64,000 nucleotides of DNA, from assembly GCA_021774445.1 (NCBI GenBank), contig JAJFJA010000055.1, forward strand, positions 62,001 through 126,000, written 5' to 3'. Numbering within the stretch: position 1 is the first letter of the stretch; each line of letters starts with the position of its first letter. Both the position numbers and the translations under genes were made by a program. This document shows, one piece after another, positions 61,122 through 64,000 of the stretch. This stretch comes from Alphaproteobacteria bacterium (lineage in GTDB: Bacteria > Pseudomonadota > Alphaproteobacteria > UBA6615). The notes under the pieces are model-generated. The model did no database searches and was not told where the DNA came from. It worked only from the letters and a program-made list of their open reading frames with translations.

Positions 61122-62212
61122 CAGTCGCTGCCGGCCAGCCCGTCGTAAGCCCGGGCCACCATTTCCGTACCGCGCGCCCAAATCTGTTGCTTCCATTGCG
61201 GCTCGTCGGGATAGAAGGCGTCGCGAATATTCGCCTTGATTTCCCGACCTTGCGCGGAACCCGGATCGCCATCGTTGTGCAACCAGGCGTCGGCGCGCAG
61301 GGTGTCCATCACATCTGGGACCGGCTTGGTGCCGAACTCCAGGGCAATGGCGGTCCATTCGGCCTGCGGCGCCAGCGCGAACAGGCCTTCGGCGAGGGTG
61401 CCTTGCACATCCGCCGAACTGGATGACCCGCCTTTGGGGCTTGTCACATCCTCGCCGAACCAGGCCCGTGCCCGGGCGAACGCCGCCTCTTCGGGACCCT
61501 GCATGCAGATCGGCTCGCCATAGCCGTAGGGCCCCAGTCCGGTGTGAAAATCTATCAGGGCGACGTGCCGGGCATGGGCCAATTCTTGGCCGACGATCCG
61601 CTCGATCGTGCGGCGTGACCAGGTCGGCCGGTGGCCGCCGAAGAACAGGCCGTCCTTATGTCGATACTGCCCGACGCTGATCGCCGCCTGCAACGCGAAC
61701 TGCCCGTGCAGCGTTGCATAATCGTCCATAACCTTCTGCGTCGCCGCGCGTGAGGCATCGTCCCAGCTTTGCGGGACCAAGGCGGCCGCCAGTTGATTGT
61801 AACCCGGGTTATCGGGGTAGGCGCCGGCATCGTGATCGGCAAAATTGCGATTGAGATCCACATTGTCTTCGGTAACTCGGCGCAGCCAGGCGAAGCCATA
61901 CGGGTTGATCGCATGGACCAGAAGCACCGCGACGCCTGCTGGCACCGCCGGGGCGTCCGCGCTCTCCAACAGCCCGACTTGCACGCCGGAGCCGCAAAAG
62001 CCCTCCACCCCGTGCGTTCCCGAAATAACCATCACGACGCGCTCCGCCTCAGCCGCGCCGAGTCGCGTCACATCGGTATAAAGGGCTTCGCCAAGGGGCC
62101 CTGTCGTCGGGTTCGGATGGCTTGTCACCGGAGTCCCCGAGCGCAGGCAGCCGGCAAGGAATTTGCCCCGAGCATCGCTATAGGTGGCGGAAAATTGGTC
62201 TTGGACGGCCAT
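61121..62212 (-). CDS. M14-like metallopeptidase, DUF2817 family
   Basis: About 363 aa. Carboxypeptidase-like fold seen as ISGTHGVEGFCGSGVQVGLL (zinc His/Glu), VHAINPYGFAWLRRVTEDNVDLNRNF and LIDFHTGLGPYGYGE (zinc His). No signal peptide, so cytoplasmic. Substrate unknown. Start uncertain: ATG 62212 (MAVQDQFSATYSD) best matches relatives, but ATG 62218 and 62221 lie in frame and none has a clear ribosome-binding site. Coupled to the DUF3052 gene by a TGATG overlap and divergent from the TPR gene. Confidence 0.86.
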   Translation of the reverse strand: MAVQDQFSATYSDARGKFLAGCLRSGTPVTSHPNPTTGPLGEALYTDVTRLGAAEAERVVMVISGTHGVEGFCGSGVQVGLLESADAPAVPAGVAVLLVHAINPYGFAWLRRVTEDNVDLNRNFADHDAGAYPDNPGYNQLAAALVPQSWDDASRAATQKVMDDYATLHGQFALQAAISVGQYRHKDGLFFGGHRPTWSRRTIERIVGQELAHARHVALIDFHTGLGPYGYGEPICMQGPEEAAFARARAWFGEDVTSPKGGSSSSADVQGTLAEGLFALAPQAEWTAIALEFGTKPVPDVMDTLRADAWLHNDGDPGSAQGREIKANIRDAFYPDEPQWKQQIWARGTEMVARAYDGLAGSD

Positions 62213-62311
62213 AGGCATCATCACTTTGTGAACGAAAAATGATCGGTTCGTACAACTTTTAGGGGGTTTTGCCGGTTGGTCAAAAGCCAACAATGCCCCA
62301 TATTGGAGTCC

Positions 62312-62863
62312 ATGCTAGCGAAAACGATCGTCCTCGTCGCGGCTATCTTGCTGCCCATCGCCACGGCCAGCGCCGACCAGCGGGACCCCCGCTTGGATCG
62401 GCTGTTCGCGGTGCTGCAGACCACCGACAACGACCGCGAAGCGCGGCAGGCGGAGCAGCTGATATGGGCCATCTGGATTCAAACCGACGATGCTGGCGCC
62501 CAGTCGACGATGACCAATGGCATTGAGGCCATGAGCAGCAACCGCCTCGATCAGGCTCTGGCGATTTTTGACCGCCTGGTGGCAGAAGCGCCGGATTTCG
62601 CCGAGGCATGGAACAAACGCGCCACCGTTCATTTCTTGCTCGGCAATCTCGATGAGTCGATCGCCGATGTGGCCCACACCCTGGATCTCGAACCCCGGCA
62701 TTTTGGCGCCTTGAGCGGTCTTGGCCAGATCAACTTGGCTCAGCGGGACGAAGCGTCGGCGCTGGCCGCCTTCGAGGACGCGATCGCGGTTCACCCCTAT
62801 TTGGTCGGCACGCGCGCTATTGTCGACGCCCTTCGCGGCCGAGTTCGGGGCGACCCCCTTTAG
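62312..62863 (+). CDS. Exported TPR-repeat protein
   Basis: 183 aa. Signal peptide (MLAKTIVLVAAILLPIATASA, cleaved before DQR), then TPR units: LDQALAIFDRLVAEAPDFAEAWNKRA, LGNLDESIADVAHTLDLEPRHFGAL and RDEASALAAFEDAIAVHPYL. Periplasmic scaffold of unknown partner. ATG 62312 with TTGGAG directly upstream is preferred over the open frame from 62276. Confidence 0.88.
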   Translation: MLAKTIVLVAAILLPIATASADQRDPRLDRLFAVLQTTDNDREARQAEQLIWAIWIQTDDAGAQSTMTNGIEAMSSNRLDQALAIFDRLVAEAPDFAEAWNKRATVHFLLGNLDESIADVAHTLDLEPRHFGALSGLGQINLAQRDEASALAAFEDAIAVHPYLVGTRAIVDALRGRVRGDPL

Positions 62864-63007
62864 CGCCCTTTTTGCGCAGACGTGATAACGCCGTGATAAT
62901 TCTTGGCGATAAGATCGAGTTCACACAACCGTAAGTGAGTTGCTTCAGACTTCTGCGACCCCTCCATCGGCGAGGGCGATGCGGGAACGGCTAGATCGGA
63001 GAGCCCC

Positions 63008-63988
63008 ATGCTAACAAAAGTCAAGCGCGGCTGGGAGTTGCCGGAGAGCGCGGCGACCCCGGAAGATGTTTTCCATCAGCGGCGCACCCTGGCCAAGGCC
63101 ATTGCGGCTGGGCCGATTTTGGCCGCCGCGGGCCCGTTGCTTGCGGCAGCGCCGGCCTTCGCAGCGAAGGGCGAGGAGGCCACGGCCGATCTCTATCCCG
63201 TCATGCAGAATAAGAACTATGTGCTCGACCGGGAATTAACCCCGGAAAAGGAAGTTGTGACCTTCAACAACTTCTACGAGTTCGGCTCGCACAAGCAGAT
63301 CGCGCGCGCCGCGCAGAAGATGCCGATCGATCCTTGGACCATTCGGATCCAAGGTCTGGTCGAGGAGGAGCGCGAGATCGATTTCGATACCCTCGTGCGC
63401 TCGATGCCGCTTGAGGAACGCCTCTATCGCCACCGCTGCGTTGAAGCCTGGTCTATGGCCGTGCCTTGGTCCGGCTTCCCGATGAAAAATCTGATCGATA
63501 TGGCGCGGCCGTTGGGCAGCGCCAAATATGTGATCATGGAAACCTTGGCCGATGCGGACACCATGAGCGGCCTGCGCCAGCCGTGGTATCCGTGGCCCTA
63601 TATCGAGGGCCTCACCATGGCCGAGGCCACCAACGAGCTGGCCTTCATGGTGACCGGTCTTTATGGCAAGCCCGTGCCGAAGCAGAACGGTGCGCCGCTA
63701 CGCTTGGCGGTGCCGTGGAAATATGGTTTCAAGTCGATCAAGTCGATCGTCAGCCTCACCTTCGCCGAAGGCCGGCCCGCGACCTATTGGGAGAAGATCC
63801 AGCCGTCGGAATACGGTTTCTGGGCCAACGTCAATCCTGAGGTGCCCCATCCGCGTTGGACTCAGGCCACGGAGCGTCCGCTCGGCAAGAAGGAGCGGGA
63901 CCGCGTGCCGACCCTGCTCTACAACGGCTACACCGAGTTTGTCGCCCACCTCTACGATGGCCTGGAGAACGAGCCGCTTTACATGTAG
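63008..63988 (+). CDS. msrP: Protein-methionine-sulfoxide reductase catalytic subunit MsrP
   Basis: Periplasmic molybdoenzyme that repairs oxidised methionine in envelope proteins. 326 aa: a twin-Arg leader (HQRRTLAKAIAAGPILAAAGPLLA) for Tat export, then the sulfite-oxidase fold with molybdenum ligand Cys144 in YRHRCVEAWSMAVPW, and conserved KYGFKSIKSIVSLTFAEGRP. The partner msrQ (haem b membrane subunit) normally follows and would lie just beyond the window end. GAGAGCC precedes the ATG by a short distance. Confidence 0.96.
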   Translation: MLTKVKRGWELPESAATPEDVFHQRRTLAKAIAAGPILAAAGPLLAAAPAFAAKGEEATADLYPVMQNKNYVLDRELTPEKEVVTFNNFYEFGSHKQIARAAQKMPIDPWTIRIQGLVEEEREIDFDTLVRSMPLEERLYRHRCVEAWSMAVPWSGFPMKNLIDMARPLGSAKYVIMETLADADTMSGLRQPWYPWPYIEGLTMAEATNELAFMVTGLYGKPVPKQNGAPLRLAVPWKYGFKSIKSIVSLTFAEGRPATYWEKIQPSEYGFWANVNPEVPHPRWTQATERPLGKKERDRVPTLLYNGYTEFVAHLYDGLENEPLYM

Positions 63989-64000
63989 CGGTCGCCTCGC

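Noticed and set aside
60235..61272. 345-aa minus frame across the glcF end and DUF3052
   Set aside because: Arg/Ala/Pro-rich out-of-frame translation; it would displace two well supported genes.

Overview
The window is a gene-dense, GC-rich (by eye about 65 %) chromosomal segment of an alphaproteobacterium, most likely a Rhodospirillales-like lineage. Supporting markers are CpdR, EI-Ntr (PtsP), DUF1178 and DUF4167 proteins, a STAS-MlaE fusion, a zinc-free bL36, and the gene orders xerD-accA-secA and lysC-ptsP-rodZ-ispG-hisS-prfA-prmC-DUF4167-clpB. There is no rRNA, no insertion sequence, no prophage and no CRISPR array. Almost everything is core metabolism or housekeeping. Interest lies in small genes, regulatory sites, fusions and repeats.

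Layout. 1-5.1 kb: aroK-aroB (minus, aroB cut by the window edge), divergent from a 46-aa membrane peptide, a 592-aa exported protein, xerD and accA. 5.2-8 kb: secA (minus), divergent from an exported parvulin-type PPIase, argJ and a GNAT-Nudix fusion (8.2-11.3 kb). 11.3-14 kb: an aminotransferase divergent from a GntR regulator across a 35-bp gap holding a palindrome, then a glutathione transferase. 14-16.7 kb: an orphan PAS-rich histidine kinase. 16.7-21 kb: small redox, cofactor and methyltransferase genes (NDUFAF5/BioC-like, comF, cupin, grxC, a second methyltransferase, DUF1178, ubiG). 21.2-35.9 kb: a long plus-strand run with lysC, ptsP, rodZ, ispG, hisS, hemA, prfA, prmC, DUF4167 and clpB. 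36-37.3 kb: an M23 peptidase. 37.6-42.6 kb: a compact otsB-GH15-otsA-glk trehalose/glucose operon. 42.7-46.4 kb: an Mla-type lipid transport operon with a lipoprotein in last place. 46.5-50 kb: ureohydrolase, lytic transglycosylase, GNAT and N-formylglutamate amidohydrolase-like genes. 50.2-50.7 kb: cpdR and tRNA-Val(GAC). 50.8-55.7 kb: the prkA-yeaH-spoVR stress cluster. 56.3 kb: rpmJ. 56.6-60.6 kb: glcDEF glycolate oxidase. 60.7-64 kb: DUF3052, a DUF2817 peptidase, a TPR protein and msrP.

The most notable item outside the protein genes is a probable small RNA at about 48378-48469. It has a -10 box, two short hairpins, an unpaired UUUCCUCCCU core and a strong terminator, matching what I remember of the MmgR/alpha-r8 family that limits polyhydroxybutyrate storage. 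A PhaR-like operator overlaps its start. Other points are a 46-aa membrane peptide with no long ORF, three copies of a dispersed palindromic repeat, in-frame tandem repeats in two proteins, and a heat-shock-type promoter before clpB.
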